A stretch of 64,000 nt of DNA from positions 1 through 64,000 of the forward strand of contig PUQB01000045.1 of NCBI GenBank assembly GCA_003024785.1, in the 5' to 3' direction. This document shows, one piece after another, positions 52,282 through 64,000 of the stretch. A model generated the notes under the pieces. It was not told where the DNA came from. It saw only the letters and a list, made by a program, of their open reading frames with translations, and made no database searches. The translations under genes and the position numbers were made by a program. This DNA comes from Selaginella tamariscina. Lineage: Eukaryota; Streptophyta; Lycopodiopsida; Selaginellales; Selaginellaceae. Numbering within the stretch: the first letter of the stretch is position 1; each line of letters starts with the position of its first letter.

Positions 52282-55200
52282 TCTCAATGTTTTAACCTAA
52301 AGGGCCAACACGTGGCAACACGTGGCTGCCAGGTGGCCATTTGGCATCATCACCCTGTGTGAGCAACGCTAAGTTTCCTAGAACAACCCCAACGACCCCT
52401 AGGGTTAGACTCTAATGCCCAAGTGGACAGAAGACTTAGGGTTTAGCCTAAGTCTCCCTAGAATGTCTGCCCTCAGAACCCTTGAGGGGTAACCCTAGTT
52501 GACTTAGGGTTTAGCCTAAGTCTCCCTAGAGTGTCTACCCCAAAACTGTCAGAGTTTTAACCCAAAGGGCCAACACGTGGCAACACGTGGCTGCCAGGTG
52601 GCCATTCGGCGTCATCACCCTGTGTGAGCAACGCTAAGTTTCCCAGAACAACCCCAACGACCCCTAGGGTTAGACTCTAATGCCCAAGTGGACATGAGAC
52701 TTAGGGTTTAGCCTAAGTCTCCTAGAATGTCTGCCCCCAGAACCCTTGAGGGATAACCCTAGTTGACTTAGGGTTTAGCCTAAGTCTCCCAGAGTGTCTA
52801 CCGCCAAAACCCTTGAGGGATAACCCTAGTGACTTAGGGTCTTGCCCTAGAAGACCTAGACAGGCTCATGCCCTAACCCCCATCAAGGAGACGTGTGTTC
52901 CACACAATACCCCCGTGACAGAGCTAAGCATTGTCACTTACCTCTTGAGGAATCACCCTCATTCGGGAGTACAACCCCTTTAGGGCGATAAGGGGTACCC
53001 TGAACCGACTAACCCTTAAGGGTTTGAGTGGCCAAGTTACACCCTAGACCTAGGGCTAGTACTTAGTGAGGACACGAGTGTGCGCCGTAGGCGGACATGA
53101 GTGTTCTGCTAAGCAAACTCCCTAAGGCTAGGTTTGGGATAACCCTAAGTACATGACCTTGCGTGTGCCTTACGAAAGGGCTTCTGCTAATGAGCTTAGG
53201 TTGTTCAACCCCTGGATTCCAAGGAGAACACTCCCCTAGCCAAGTGTGCCAAAGCACACCTAGTTACGAGACCTAACTCCCTCGAGCGGATGCCCAAGGC
53301 TTAGCACCCTAGTCACAGCACAAGCATGCATGTTTGCTAGAGTATCCAACCCCTTAGTGACAAGCCCATGACAAAACCCAAAGGGCGTGCCTCGGGCGTT
53401 GTACCATGTGACGTTTAGCCCAGTGTCACATCCCCATGTGACACTACCTTCCAAGATGTGGGCTATCATGCCATAGCCCTTAGATTCAAGAGTTGCACCA
53501 AGTACCACAAACGTGGTTCTAAATGCCAACTCTAGAACCCCTCAATGAACCCTTAGGAACCAGGTAACGTGAACCTGTCAAAAGATCCCACGCCCACAGT
53601 TGGACAAGGACACGGATGTGCCTTGCTTGGCCGTGAGTGCTACATCTAGCTTGATGTGGAGGAGGAGGCTGGAGACAAGCCTCAACCTCTGCCTCTTGGA
53701 ACGTGCATTCCGACGAGACCTCCCAGGCATTTATTCGCCAACGTTAAGGGTAAGCTACCCCGAAGGTGGGACGTACCCCTGGCATATGGAAGTTAGGGGG
53801 GCACAACAGAGGGTTGTACCTTAAGAACAAGCTAAAGCTTGCACCGGCAGAAGAGCAACGAACTCATTTCATGAACCCAGGAGCTCTCCTACATACACTC
53901 TACCTTATTTATGTGACGGAGCCCCCCCCCCTGTTTTCCTATATGAGTAAGTGGGCTGGCACTGAAATGCTAGCCGTTAGAGAAAATGAGTTGTCCAAAC
54001 CTAACCCCTAGGGGGGGGTTTAGGGCGTGGGGTTAGGGCAACCCTAGGGTTAGGTTAACCCTAGGGGTGTCCCTAACCCTTATTTTGACAAGCTATACTT
54101 TGCGAAAACCCCTAACCTGAAACGTCAAAACGGGGGAGAGTTTTCTAAATAGAAGTGCTAGCTTCGCCTAGAGTTTCTTGCAAATACCCAACGACACCCG
54201 GCCAGACCATCACTAGATATCCAAGTGCACTATGCGGGCCTGTTTCTTCTATATCTAGGGTTCGTCACATAATCCAGTAGGTAACAACAGTCAACGTCCA
54301 AAGTAAAAGAGGAGTCATAGTAGAAACTATGACAAAAACCCTTGAGGGATAACCCTAGTTGACTTAGGGTCTTGCCCTAGAAGACCTAGACAGGCTCATG
54401 CCCTAACCCCCATCAAGGAGACGTGTGTTCCACACATACCCTGGACATAGCTAAGGCATCGTCACTTGCCCCTTGAGGAATCACCCTCATCCGGGAGTAC
54501 AACCCCTTTAGGGCAATAAGGAATACCCTGAACCACGACTAACCCTAAGGGTTTGAGTGGCCAAGTTATACCCTAGACCTAGGGCTAGTACTTAATGAGG
54601 ACACGAGTGGCGCCGTAGGCGGACACGAGTGTTTTGCTAAGCAAACTCCCTAAGGCTAGGTTTGGGATAACCCTAAGCACATGACCTTGCGAGTGCCTCA
54701 CGAAAGGGTCTGCTAACATGTTTAGGTTGTTCAACCCTTGAATTCCAAGGAGAACACTCCCCTAGCCAAGTGTGCCAAAGCATGAGACCTAACCTCCCTT
54801 GAGCGGATGCCCAAGGCTTAGCACCCTAGTGCAAGCACAAGCATGTCTGTTTGCTAAAGTATCCAACCCCTTGGTGAAAGCCCATGACATCAAGCCTAAA
54901 GGGCGTGCCTCAGGCGTTGCACCATGTGAAGTTTAGCCCAGTGTCACATCTCCATGTGACACTGCCTTCCCCGATGTGGGCTATCATGCCATAGCCCTTA
55001 GATTCAAGAGTTGCACCAAGTGCCACAAACGTGGCTCCTAAATGCCAACTCTAGAACCCTCAATTATCCCTCAAGACCCAGTAAGGAAACCCTTGTCAAT
55101 CAAGAACCCACAACCACAGTTGGACAAGGACACGAATGTGCCCTGGTTAGCTGTGAGTGTTGCTCCTAGCTTGACGTGGAGGAGGAGGCTGGAGACAAGC

Positions 55201-55887
55201 TTCAACCTGTACTTCTTGGTACGTGCATCCCGACAAGACCTCCCAGGCATGGATTCGCCAACGTTAAGGGTAAGCTACCCTGAAGGTGGGACGTACCCCT
55301 GGCATCTGGAAGTTAGGGCGGTACAACAGAGGGTTGTACCTTAACGACACAAGCTGAAGCTTGCACCGGCAGAAGAGCAACGAACTCAGTCATGAAACCC
55401 AGGAGCTCTCCTACATATACTCTACCTTATTTATGTGACGGACCCCCACCCCCTCTTTTCCTATTTGTATTAGTGGGCTGGCACTGAATTCTAGCCCCTT
55501 AGATAAATTAACAATATGAGCCCATAACTCACCCTTACTCCTACCCCTAAACCTACCAAGAAGGTGGGGGTTTTAGGGCATGGGTTAGGGTAACCCTAGG
55601 GTTAGGTCAACCCTAGGGGTGCTCCTAATCCTACTTAACACGCCGAGCTCATCCAATCAACCTATTCGGGACGTCAAAATTGGGGGTGGGTTTTTAGAAG
55701 GTAAGGTCTAGCTTCGCTTAGAGTTTCTTGCAAATACCTAATGACACCCGGCCGACCATCACCAGATACCCAAGTGCACTAAGCGGGCCTGTTTCCTACT
55801 ACATCTAGGGTCCATCAACATAGTAATAGTAGGTAACAACAGTCAACGTCCAAAGTAAAGGGTCGAGTCATAGTAAAAACTATGACA
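52282..55887 (-). mobile_element. Outer solo LTR inserted in element E gag
   Basis: A reverse-oriented A-type LTR (about 1.8 kb once the inner LTR is removed) starts TCTCAATGTTTTAACC (terminus mutated from TG) and ends ACTATGACA. GCACA at 52277-52281 and 55888-55892 is a perfect 5-bp duplication. It contains a second solo LTR. Confidence 0.82.
52547..54334 (-). mobile_element. Inner solo LTR nested in the outer LTR
   Basis: 1788 bp, TGTCAGAG...ACTATGACA, flanked by AAAAC (52542-52546 and 54335-54339). Removing it restores the GTCTACCCC-AAAACCCTTGAGGG run of the host LTR. It has a 10-C run at 53922-53931 (G-run on the element strand). Confidence 0.88.
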
Positions 55888-55892
55888 GCACA

Positions 55893-57575
55893 CGCCTAGT
55901 GGATGCGATTCCACGAGGCAAACGAAGGAGCTCGCTGGGAAACCGCACGAACGGCATTTTCTGGATACCTTCCGGGAGGAAAAGAGTGAAGAGGAGGTGA
56001 TCCACAAGCTAACGAGCTTGAAACAGAAGGCAGGAGAATCGGTCGATGAATATGCAGTCCACATGTTGGGGTATATCGCCCGGCTAGTTGACCTGACCAA
56101 GAAAATGTGGTACCGAAAGGGACTACGGCCGAAGATCTGCAAGTGAATTGGCTTAGATGACAACTGGACATTCGACAAGTTACTTCGGTACGCCAAAAAG
56201 ATTGAGAAGCGGGAAGTTGAAAGACTCCAAGAAAGGAAGGTGCAGGACAAATCGGATGCTGAAGGGGCAAACGACATCACATCGGATGAGGAAAACCTCT
56301 GTGATGCTCCAAAGCCGGCCAGAAGGGAGAAACGGTTGGGTACCAAGGGACACATGCAGCTATAGCGGGGGGAAACCCAACAAGGGGCCACACGAAATGA
56401 AGACTTATCCACGACACTAGCTCAAATGGGATACACCGCATGCAGGGACAACTACTATTGGGTATGTAACATCCGTGGGTCTCACAACACGGACGATTGC
56501 TACCGGCTGGCCGAACTCCTGAGCAAAAGGCTACCACAGGCCATCACACTGACGGTAGAACGGGGGACCGAAAGGGGTGCAGATGGCAGAAGGAGTTACG
56601 GCCGTAGGATGGAGGGAGATAACCAACCCTGTAGGAGGTCCCATTCGGGAGATCAGAATCGTAGGTCTCGTTCCTGTGACCATCGTATCGACCCAGGTAT
56701 GGCGACAGAGAGAGACGACCGGAACGCAAGGAGGTGTTGTGCGCACTGTGCGGAAGCCCACACCCGCTCTACCAGTGTTCATGGGTATCATTAATCAAAC
56801 CAATGCTAGAGGCACAAGCAGCCGGCGTCGCCAGGGCGAGTAACGGGCAGATCCTCGCTAACCCAAATCCAACCCCATACCGCAAGTGAACCAAGTAACG
56901 GTGGTATTGCCAGACCAGGATGGTGGGACAAACATAGTACCGCAGGCTCCCTTAGCGGAAGAAACAAGGGAACTACAAGGGCGGAGAACTAGGGGAGAGC
57001 AAAGGCGCGAAAAGAGGAGGCAAGCAACAAAACCCCCGGTACTAAAGCAGTGGGTAAAGAAGCAACGCAAGGATTGATCGTCTCGGGACCCATGGAGCCC
57101 AGCCAAGGCCAAGAATCGCTAAGAAAGGTAAGGAGACGATGAAACCGCACCTTCAGAAGGGGGGAGGCCCAGACGGTGTCAGAGCAAGAAACGCCACTGG
57201 TTCCCACCACCACAATGGGGGAATCGAGCACGACCAGCAGCAAGGCCCCACCAAGAGGCACTGCAACCACAGTGAACTACATAAACGACGTACCAACCAT
57301 TCCGGTTCACATGGCGGGTCACATAGTCAGTGAGGTGATTATAGATGGGGGTCGGCAGTCAATGTCATGTTAGCAGAGCTCCACATGAAGTTGCGTATGC
57401 CAACCCCGGAGGCCACTCCCTTTCAGGTACGCATGGCAAATCAGGCCGAGGTGGCACCCAAGGGCATCTTGAGGCAGTAGAGGTTGAGATCCAAACGATC
57501 AAATTTTGGATCAACATTGTGGTCCTAGACATGCACGCCAAGGGGGGATTCGACCTACTCCTCGGTCGACCCTAG
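55893..57575 (+). pseudogene. gag-pro: Element E gag (3' part) and protease, first copy
   Basis: Across frames: FREEKSEEEVIHKLTSLKQK and KKMWYRKGLRPKICK (gag end), the knuckle-like WVCNIRGSHNTDDCYRLAEL, a basic linker, then a retropepsin-like domain with HIVSEVIIDGG, RMANQAEVAPKGILEA and VVLDMHAKGGFDLLLGRP. The active-site triad reads DGG instead of DTG/DSG. Frame changes and stops are frequent. No reverse transcriptase motif follows. Compared with the second copy, a 12-bp segment is missing within gag (before VDLTKK). Confidence 0.7.
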
Positions 57576-58200
57576 CTCAGGGGTGCATAGGTGGAGCACG
57601 ACTGGGAACACCAACAAATACGATTCCAAACCAAACGGGCAATAAGGTCCGATTGACAAACGGTCTTTGCAGGGCATGGGAAGGAGTTGCAATAAATTGG
57701 GGTGACTGCCTTAAGCAGTACCTGGTTCTGGCTCTCACTAGTGAAATTCACGAAGTTTGAACCGACACTGAGCAAAGGCCCCATGGCCGGCCATATTGCT
57801 ATTATGACCACAGCTCGTTCGGCCGAATGATAGTTAGAGCACCACCACCACTCCAAATGAGGGAACAACCAGAACCCCCGGAGTTAACAGAGGAACAAGA
57901 TTTAACAGAGGAACCGGTTTCTACAAATTAAATAGAGTCTACAGAGGAACAAGAGTCAACAAAGGAACAAGAGTCAACAGAGGAACAAGCAATGATAGAG
58001 GAACATGACTCAACAGAGGAATAGGTGACAACAGAGGAACAGACTCACAGGAACAGGCGTCAACAGAAGAATAGGTGTCAACAAAGAACAAGCGGAAGGT
58101 AAGCCCCCTTTCCGGACCAGAAATCCACCAGGGTATGGGACGCCGAAACCCATACATGCAATTCCCCTAGCCGTAGGATCCCACTACCACCGGAATCCTC
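57576..58200 (+). repeat. Spacer with GAGGAACAAGAGTCAACA-type tandem repeat
   Basis: 57880-58096 is built of diverged 18-bp units around ACAGAGGAACAAGAGTCA, which would encode a Thr-Glu-Glu-Gln-Glu-Ser pattern in one frame with later stops. It separates the two gag-pro copies. Confidence 0.6.
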
Positions 58201-58209
58201 GGCAAAAGC

Positions 58210-60100
58210 AATTGAGCAATCCACCATGACAGTGCCCTTACCCACGTTCCGTGGAGCAAAGAGGGAAGACACAGACCAACACGTACACAAGTTTGAATAG
58301 GTGTGCAAACTTTGGAGTGTAATTGACAATCACAAGAAGTTGAGTGCCTTTGCATGCACTCTGGATAACAAGGCCACGCCTGGTGGATGCAATTCCATGA
58401 GGCAAACAAAGGAGCCCGCTGGGAAACCACACGAAGGGCGTTTCTGGATACCTTCCGGGAGGAAAAGAGTGAAGAGGAGGTGATCCACAAGCTAACGAGC
58501 TTGAAACAGAAGGCAGGAGAATCGGTTGACAAATACACGGTCTGCATTTTGAGGTATATCGCCCGGCTAAGAGACGCCCCAGTTGACCTGACCAAGAAAA
58601 TGTGGTACCAAAAGGGACTACGGCCGGAGATCTGCAAGTGAATTGGCTTAGATGACGACTGGACATTCGACAAGTTATTCCGGTATGCCAAAAAGACTGA
58701 GAAGCGGGAAGCTGAAAGACGCTAAGAAAGGAAGGCGCAGGACAAATCGGATGCTGAAGGGGCAAACGACATCACATCGGATGAGGAAAACCTCTATGAT
58801 GCTCCAAAGCCGGCCAGAAGGGAGAAACGGTTGGGTACCAAGGGACACAGGCAGCTACAGTGGGGGGAAACCCAACGAGGGGCCACATGAAATGAAGACT
58901 TATCCACAACACTAGCTCAAATGGAACACACCGCACACAGGGACAAGTACTATTGGGTATGTAACATCCGCGGGTCTCACAACACAGACGATTGCTACCA
59001 GCTGGCCAAACTCCTTAGCAAAAGGTTACCATAGGTAGCCGCACTGACGATAGAACGGGGGACCGAAGGGGGGGCAGATGGCCGAAGGAGTTATGGCCAC
59101 AGGTACGGAGGGAGATAACCAACCCTGCAAGAGGTCCCGTTTGGGAGACCGGAATTGTAGGTCCTGTTTCTGTGAGCGGCCACCATATCGACCCAGGTAT
59201 GGCGACAGAGAGAGATGACCGGAACGCAAGGAGGTGTGTGCTCACTGTGCGAAGACCCACACCCGCTCTACCGGTGCTCATGGGTATTATTAACCAAACC
59301 AATGCTAGAAGCGCAAGCAGCTAGCATCACCAAGGCAAATAACGGGCAGATTCCCGCTAACCCAAATCCAACCCCCATACCGCAAGTGAACCAAGTAACA
59401 GTGGTACTACTAGAACAGGACGATGGGACAAACATAGTACCACAGGCTCCCTTAGTGGACGAAACAAGGGAACCGCAAGGGCGGAGAACTAGGGGAGCGC
59501 AAAGGCGCGAAAAGAGGAGATAGGCAACAAAAACCCTGGTATTAAAGTAGTGGGTAAGAAAGCAACCGCAAGGACTGGCCGTCTCGGGACCCGTGGAGCC
59601 CAGCCAAGGCCAAGAATCACTAAGGAAGGTAAGAAGACAGAAAAACTACACATTCTGAAGGGGGGAGGCCCAGATAGGGTCAGAACAAGAAACGCCGCTA
59701 GTTCCCACCACACGATGGGGAATCAGGCACGACCAGCAGCAAGGCCCCCACCAAGAGGCACTGCAACCACAGTGGACTACGTAAACAATGTACCAACCAT
59801 CCTGGTCCGCATTGCGGGTCACATAGTCAGTGAGGTGATTATAGATGGGGGGTCGGCAGTCAATGTCATGTTAGCAGAGATCCATAGGAAGTTGCGTATG
59901 CCAACTCCGGAGCCCACTCCATTTCAGGTATGCATGGCAAATCAGGCCGAGGTGGCACCCAAGGGCATCTTGAGGGCAGTAGAGGTTGAGATCCAAATGG
60001 TCAAATTTTGAATCAATATGGTGGTCCTAGATATGCACGCCAGGGGGGTATTTGACCTACTCCTCGATCAACCTGTCTCAGGGGTGCAAAGGTACAGCAC
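58210..60100 (+). pseudogene. gag-pro: Element E gag-protease, second copy
   Basis: It repeats the first copy from PLPTFRG (58229) through FREEKSEEEVIHKL, KKMWYQKGLRPEICK, the CNIRGSHNTDDC knuckle and CSLCEDPHPLYRCSW, to the protease HIVSEVIIDGGSAVNVM (about 59815-59870) and VVLDMHARGVFDLLLDQP. The active-site triplet is again DGG, here followed by S. One extra stop precedes VVLDMH. Order and spacing match copy 1 after the nested LTRs are removed. Confidence 0.7.
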
Positions 60101-61284
60101 GAGAGCACCAACAGATATGATTCCAAACCAGACGGGCGATAAGGTCTGTACCCATAGGCCAAACCCAAACCCCTGCACGGAGGTTCGGGCGTTGGAATAT
60201 CAGGAGCCTAGCAGGCGCGGAGGATGGAACAAGGGCACAACAGTGACACCCGCGGGCCGACCCCGGGATTGGGTCATGCTGCAGGAGACCTATCATCAGA
60301 GGCAGCCCAACGTGAACAAACTAAGGATCACAGGAGGAGCAACCGAAGCCCGAAACTATCCAGCACCGGGACATTGGTTCACCAACCACCTTGACAATTC
60401 TGGAGGGCCCAGGTGGACATACCCAAATCAGACGGCTGCTCCAATCAAGTGAAGCCACCCCAAAGCCGGTATTAGTAGGGATCGGCAGCCTCTATCGGTC
60501 CTGGACCCAACGAGAAGTACCCACGACCACGGCCACGCTGGTCACCCAGATGGAGCACATACTAAGGAATCTCGGGCAAAGCAATCGAACCACGGGGTGA
60601 CACAACAAGGAAGATAGAGCGGTCAGAAGCAGGATCTCCCAACGCACGTGCGGCCAGCTCACAGGATCACATGGTCCACAAGGTTGGAGTGCATGCGTGA
60701 GGCACACACTACGAAGGCAATGATGGACGTGCGGCACCATCATTGCGTATGTAGGTGCAGGGATAGACGCGCCAGTCACCTCGGAGGACGCCACAAGGAT
60801 TGCCACGACACCTATACTCCGGAAGGAGGTGTACAATGCCACACTTCCACTACCATGACCACGGGTGGACAGAGAGGAATCAGCCGATGGTAATCAGAGA
60901 AATTCGCGTGCTCATCAAGGCCAGGAACGATCAGTGGAGCTGGTGTTGCCCAGGCACTCCAAGTTTAAGGAATTAATCAGGCAACCCGACGTCCGACGAG
61001 TCAGGAGGCAATTGCGATTGGACGAATTCTTTGACCTTCCGTGGGGAGAAGTGGAGGACCCAAGATTCGCTGAGAAGGCCAGACAATTCCTCCAGTCAGC
61101 AGCTAGTAGCTAGTCACACCGGGCGTAGGGAATACAATTCTGCACGGATGGGAGCATAGTCTTCCGCATTATGTTCAATGAACTAGCAATAGTCTTTTGA
61201 CAACCAGGGGACCGGACACACCTCGAAACACCGTTTCTGAACAAGAGGGCACAGCTGCCAACTAGCCCAACTCCTTGCGAAAAG
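60101..61284 (+). mobile_element. Element E sequence after protease, unknown
   Basis: No reverse transcriptase motifs. 60865-61113 encodes an 82-residue charged peptide (ELVLPRHSKFKELIRQPDVR, RLDEFFDLPWGEVEDPRF) that I do not recognise. The element is cut off on the right by an LTR piece at about 61285, and no 3' LTR is seen. Confidence 0.35.
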
Positions 61285-61769
61285 GGAACAAGAGCTCTTG
61301 CTAACATGTTTAGGTTGTTCAACCCTTGAATTCCAAGGAGAACACTCCCCTAGCCAAGTGTGCCAAAGCACACCTAGTTATGAGACCTAACCTCCCCTTG
61401 AGCGGATGCCCCAAGGCTTAGCACCCTAGTGCAAGCACAAGCATGTCTATTTGCTAAAGTATCCAACCCCCGACAAGCCCATGACATAACCCAAAGGGCG
61501 TGCCTCGAGCGTTGTTACCATGTGACATTTAGCCAAGTGTCACATCTCCAACACTGCCTTCCCGATGTGGGCTATCATGCCATAAGCTTAGATTCAATAG
61601 TTGCACAAGTGCCAAAACGTGGCTTCTAAAGCCGACTCTAGAACCCCTTAATGAACCCTCAAGAACCAAGTAACATGAACCTGTCAAGCAAGATCCCACC
61701 TTCACAGTTGGACAAAGGACACGAATGTGCCTTGCTTGGCCGTGAGTGCTACACCTAGCTTGACGTGGA
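61285..61769 (-). mobile_element. Reverse-oriented LTR fragment
   Basis: It matches the middle of the A-type LTR in reverse (CTAACATGTTTAGGTTGTTC to CTTGACGTGGA). Both ends are broken; the right end abuts the start of a forward LTR. Confidence 0.65.
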
Positions 61770-63664
61770 TGTCATAGTTTTTACTATGACTCCTCTTTAC
61801 TTTGGACGTTGACTATTATTACCTACTGTATTATGTTGATAAGTCCTAGGTGTAGAAGAAACAGGCCCGCTTAGTGCACTTGGATATTTAGTGATGGTCC
61901 GGCCGGGTGTCATTAGGTATTTGCAAGAAACTCTGGGCAAAGCTAGCACTTCCATCTAGAAAACTCTTTCCTTAGTTTCCGTGTCCCAGTTGGATTAATG
62001 GCTAGTTCCGGTGAGTTCAGAATGTCGATATGCTTAGAAATACCCCCAGGTTTGACATGTTAGGGTTTAGGGGTCGAATGAAATAATTCACCAAGTATGT
62101 TCCCTTTGGGAATGAGATTTCAGTGCTAGCCCACTTATGTAAACAGGAAAACAGGGGGGGCCTCTATCACATAAATAAGGTAGTATATGGAGTGAGGGTT
62201 CCTGGGTTCATGACTGAGCTCGTTACTCTTCTCCCGATGCAAGCTTTAGCTTGTGTCATCAAGGCACAACCCTCTGTTGTGCCGCCCTAACTTCCAGATG
62301 CCAGGGTACGTCCCCTTCGGGGTAGCTTACCCTTAACGTTGGCGAATCCATGCCTGGGAGGTCTTGTCGGAATGCACGTTCCAGAGGGCAGAGGTTGAGG
62401 CTTGTCTCCAGCCTCCTCTCCACGTCAAGCTAGGTGTAGCACTCACGGCCAAGCAAGGCACATCCGAGTCCTTGTCCAACTGTGGGCGTGGGACCTTGTT
62501 TGACAGGTTCACGTTACCTGGTTCCTGACGGTTCATTGAGGGGTTCTAGAGTTGGCATTTAGGAACCACATTTGTGGTACTTGGTGCAACTCTCGAATCT
62601 AAGGGTTGGCATGATAGCCCACATCAGGAAAGGTAGTGTCACATAGAGATGTGACACTAGGCTAAACATCACATGGTACAATGCCCGAGGCATGCCCTTT
62701 GGGGTTATGTCATAGGCTTGTCGCCAAGGGGTTGGATACTTTAGCAAACAGACATGCTCGTGCTTGCACTAGGGTGCTAAGCCTTCGCTCAAGGGAGGTT
62801 AGGTCTCATAACTAGGTGTGCTTTGGCACACTTGGTTAGGGGAGTGTTCTCCTTGGAATTCAAGGGTTGAAACAACCTAAACATGTTAGCAGGAGCCCTT
62901 TCCTGAGGCACTCGCAAGGTCATGTGCTTAGGGTTAACCCAAACCTAGCCTTAGGGTTTGCTTAGCAGAACACTCGTGTTTGCCTACGGCGCACACTTGT
63001 GTCCTCACTAAGTACTAGCCCTAGGTCTAGGTATAACTTGGCCACTCAAACCCTTAGGGGTTTAGTCGTGGTTCAGGGTACCCCTTGTCGCCCTAAAGGG
63101 TTGTACTCCCGGATGAGGGTGATTCCTCAAGGGGTAAGTGACGATGCCTTAGCTCTGTCCAGGGGTATGTGTGGAACACACGTATCCTTGATGGGGGTTA
63201 GGGCATGAGCCTGTCTAGGTCTTCTAGGGCGAGACCCTAAGTCAACTAGGGTTATCCCTCAAGGGTTTTCGGGGTAGACACTCTAGGGAGACTTAGGCTA
63301 AACCCTAAGTCAACTAGGGTTATCCCTCAAGGGTTTTGGGGGTAGACTCTAGGGAGACTTAGGCTAAACCCTAAGTCAACTAGGGTTATCCCTCAAGGGT
63401 TTTGGGGTAGACACTCTAGGGAGACTTAGGCTAAACCCTACTTAGGGTTTAGCCTAAGTCTCCCTAGAATGTCTACTCCCAGAACCCTTGAGGGACAACC
63501 CTAGTTGACTTTCTCCTGTCCACTTGGGCATTAGAGTCTAACCCTAGGGGTCGTTGGGGTTGTTCTGGGAAACTTAGCGTTGCTCACACATGGTGATGAC
63601 GCCAAATGGCCACATGGCAGCCACATGTTGCCACGTGTTGGCCCTTTGGGTTAAAACTCTAACA
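61770..63664 (+). mobile_element. Forward A-type LTR with expanded minisatellite
   Basis: 1895 bp, TGTCATAG...CTCTAACA, with a short G-run (62154-62160). The flanks GTGGA and CAAAG do not form a duplication, and no primer site or polypurine tract adjoins it. It is longer than other copies because of extra minisatellite units. Confidence 0.75.
63228..63510 (+). repeat. LTR minisatellite, unit about 68 bp, one unit inverted
   Basis: Units contain GTTATCCCTCAAGGGTTTT and GGGAGACTTAGGCTAAACCC. Three forward units are followed by an inverted one, producing a perfect 25-bp inverted repeat (63415-63439 and 63444-63468) with a 4-nt loop. Other LTR copies have about two forward units. Confidence 0.8.
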
Positions 63665-64000
63665 CAAAGTGTCCAGCTCATGAAGCAACATTTGGTGCTC
63701 GCATTAAAATTGCTCAAAATTTGCTATGATCCATGAAAGAAAGAAAAGGAGGAAAACAAGGAGGGAACTCAAAAGCAGGACAAGAAACATGACAAGAACT
63801 AAGAACTCAGGAGCAGGATAGGAACTAGGAACTCAGGAGTAGGATAAGGAGCAGGACAGGAACTAGGAACTCATGAGCAGGACAAGGACAGGAACTAGGA
63901 ACTCAGAAGCATGACAGGACTAGGAACTCAGGAGCATAGGAACTCAGGAACATGATAGGAACTAGGAACTCAGGAGTAGGACAAGGAGCAGGACAGGAAC
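63665..64000 (+). repeat. Purine-rich minisatellite at the window edge
   Basis: From about 63760, units such as GGAACTAGGAACTCAGGAGC and AGGACAAGGAGCAGGACA alternate in an almost pure A/G/C strand with few T. It is open at the right edge. The first 95 bp are unremarkable. Confidence 0.7.

Noticed and set aside
55843..58765. Long minus-strand frames of 124-189 codons at 55843-56412 and 58167-58765
   Set aside because: They mirror the gag coding of element E in both copies, so they are shadows of the plus-strand gene.
63228..63510. Possible CRISPR-like array of regular repeats
   Set aside because: Units are nearly contiguous, with no unique spacers, and occur within a plant LTR; this is a minisatellite.

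Overview
The window looks like repeat-rich nuclear DNA of a land plant. Two low-copy genes support this: a class-A heat-shock transcription factor (about 18.2-19.5 kb) and a pentatricopeptide-repeat (PPR) protein (19.8-21.6 kb). The very short 60-nt HSF intron and the long intronless run of roughly 31-residue PPR repeats recall spike mosses (Selaginella). That assignment is inference. Nearly everything else is transposon-derived.

Layout. 1-7.8 kb: a mosaic of CCCTAAA-rich modules, a degenerate repeat of about 174 bp, an AT-rich palindromic block and a broken Helitron-like replicase/helicase (minus strand), ending in a telomere-type (TTTAGGG)n tract. 7.8-16.7 kb: a non-autonomous LTR element (here 'A') with a solo LTR of its own family nested inside, flanked by a 5-bp duplication. 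18.1-21.6 kb: the HSF and PPR genes. 22-36.7 kb: nested and rearranged LTRs of the same family around a chromodomain-bearing Ty3/gypsy element ('D', 27675-34620) that keeps the full gag-to-chromodomain order but is frameshifted. 36.7-43.3 kb: another A-type internal region carrying a short Ty3/gypsy element ('C', 37160-40846, perfect 5-bp duplication) and a small telomere-repeat insertion. 43.3-50 kb: a decayed Ty1/copia pol, a methyltransferase-like fragment, a hAT-type (DUF659) transposase remnant and strong hairpins. 50-61.3 kb: a gag-protease element ('E') with no visible reverse transcriptase, its gag-pro block present twice, the first interrupted by an LTR inside an LTR. 61.3-64 kb: opposed LTRs, an LTR minisatellite with one inverted unit, and a purine-rich minisatellite running off the end.

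How it fits together. Element A has no recognisable coding capacity but shares LTR ends, tRNA-Met-type primer site, 5' leader, 3' leader and polypurine tract with element D. The simplest reading is an autonomous chromovirus and a non-autonomous partner family whose LTRs carry an extra segment of about 0.9 kb. Every LTR of this family with the region intact has a G-run of variable length just upstream of a TATA-like motif. The HSF and PPR genes each show isolated frame changes, so some coding breaks here could be sequence errors rather than decay.
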